The notes under the pieces were generated by a model, which did no database searches, was not told the DNA's origin, and was given only the letters and a program-made list of their open reading frames with translations. A stretch of DNA of 64,000 bases. Origin: Microbacterium atlanticum (lineage in GTDB: Bacteria; Actinomycetota; Actinomycetes; Actinomycetales; Microbacteriaceae). Of the stretch, positions 63,531-64,000 are shown in pieces. Position 1 is the first letter of the stretch. Each line of letters starts with the position of its first letter. The position numbers were made by a program, and so were the translations under genes. The stretch spans positions 1,550,001 through 1,614,000 of the forward strand of contig NZ_CP063813.1 in NCBI RefSeq assembly GCF_015277815.1, given 5' to 3'.

Positions 63531-64000
63531 CCCCGGCCCGCGGCGACCGACCCGACGTCATCGCGAACGCCCGCCTCACCGGCACCGATCGGACCGACCC
63601 GTTCGGCGACGAGGCGGTCGACGTGCACCTGGCAGACGGACTGGTGGCCGATCTCGCCCCCGCCGGCGCTCTTCCCTGCAACGGGCTCGTGCTCGACGCC
63701 GACGGCGGCTTCGTGATCCCGGGCCTGTGGGACCACCACGTGCACACCGTGCAGTGGGCGCTCTCGGTCCAGCGCGTCGACCTCGGCGGCGCCGGCTCGG
63801 CCGCCGAAGCGGCGGCACTCATGGGCGCCGCCGACCCGCTCGCGGACGGCCGGCGGGTGGGCAGCGGGTTCCGCGACGCCTTCTGGCCGGACGCGCCCGA
63901 ACTGGCCGTGCTCGATGCGGCCACCGGCGAAGTGCCCACGTACCTCATCAACGCGGACGTCCACAGCGTGTGGCTGAACTCCGCCGCGCTGCGGCGGGAG
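63527..64000 (+). CDS. amidohydrolase family protein (3' truncated)
   Basis: Open from GTG 63527 (overlapping the previous stop) to the window end, 158 residues. LVLDADGGFVIPGLWDHHVH at about 52-71 is the typical beta-sandwich to barrel junction with the metal-binding HxH (DHHVH). ADVHSVWLNSAALRRE near the end resembles the YtcJ-like amidohydrolase-3 family (N-acyl or amide hydrolysis). The rest lies outside the window. Confidence 0.85.
   Translation, partial: MTPARGDRPDVIANARLTGTDRTDPFGDEAVDVHLADGLVADLAPAGALPCNGLVLDADGGFVIPGLWDHHVHTVQWALSVQRVDLGGAGSAAEAAALMGAADPLADGRRVGSGFRDAFWPDAPELAVLDAATGEVPTYLINADVHSVWLNSAALRRE

Overview
This is a 64 kb stretch of core chromosome from a high-GC actinobacterium. 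The best fit is Microbacteriaceae, probably Microbacterium or a close relative. The assignment rests on gene order (rplS-lepB-rnhB-DUF2469-yraN-comM-dprA-xerC-M23-rpsB-tsf-pyrH-frr-cdsA), a GlgE pathway, DivIVA-repeat proteins, a YczE/MocR pair, GatCAB, and a ferrochelatase with Fe-S ligands. I saw no insertion sequence, prophage, CRISPR array or rRNA. Coding density is very high, with many 1-4 nt overlaps and convergent genes only 1-2 nt apart.

Layout: 1-4777, end of a TreX/GlgX gene followed by treY and treZ (glycogen to trehalose). 4779-6176, methionine aminopeptidase and a membrane protein. 6183-18666, the translation, secretion and DNA-processing block from rplS to cdsA, ending in a DivIVA-repeat gene. 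18726-24574, cell-envelope and small conserved proteins: a transglycosylase-like protein, a Zn-binding protein, a hydrolase, an AI-2E-family permease, an odd three-segment membrane protein with an internal lipobox, and a CnoX-like thioredoxin-TPR protein. 24656-31098 (minus strand), glgX, glgE, glgB. 31207-41303, cysteine desulfurase, mnmA, ligA, YciI-like, fadD (minus), gatCAB. 41364-46000, dinB, a YtfJ/GerW-like protein, a P-loop kinase-like protein, a zincin-clpS-DUF2017 cluster, tRNA-His, orn, tRNA-Arg and a 70-aa protein. 46042-53799, yczE/MocR divergent pair, an 87-aa protein behind a LexA-type box, an SSB paralogue, a lipoprotein, an EttA-type ABC-F protein, two thioesterases and an unknown protein. 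53847-64000, FAD dehydrogenase, truncated haemoglobin, MscS, PepN, ferrochelatase, RpiB, a Nei/Fpg glycosylase, a PaiB-like protein and the start of an amidohydrolase.

Two alpha-glucan systems frame the first half: TreX/Y/Z makes trehalose from glycogen, while GlgE/GlgB builds branched glucan from maltose-1-phosphate, and each has its own GlgX. A recurring regulatory feature is a TAnnnT -10 hexamer placed 6-7 nt before the start codon, implying many leaderless mRNAs; this also argues for moving the fadD start to 37899. The most interesting novel candidate is the 87-aa gene at 48157-48420, which has a perfect Gram-positive LexA box (48438-48451) over its promoter and stands divergent to the SSB paralogue. 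Functions come from reading motifs by eye; no database search was run.
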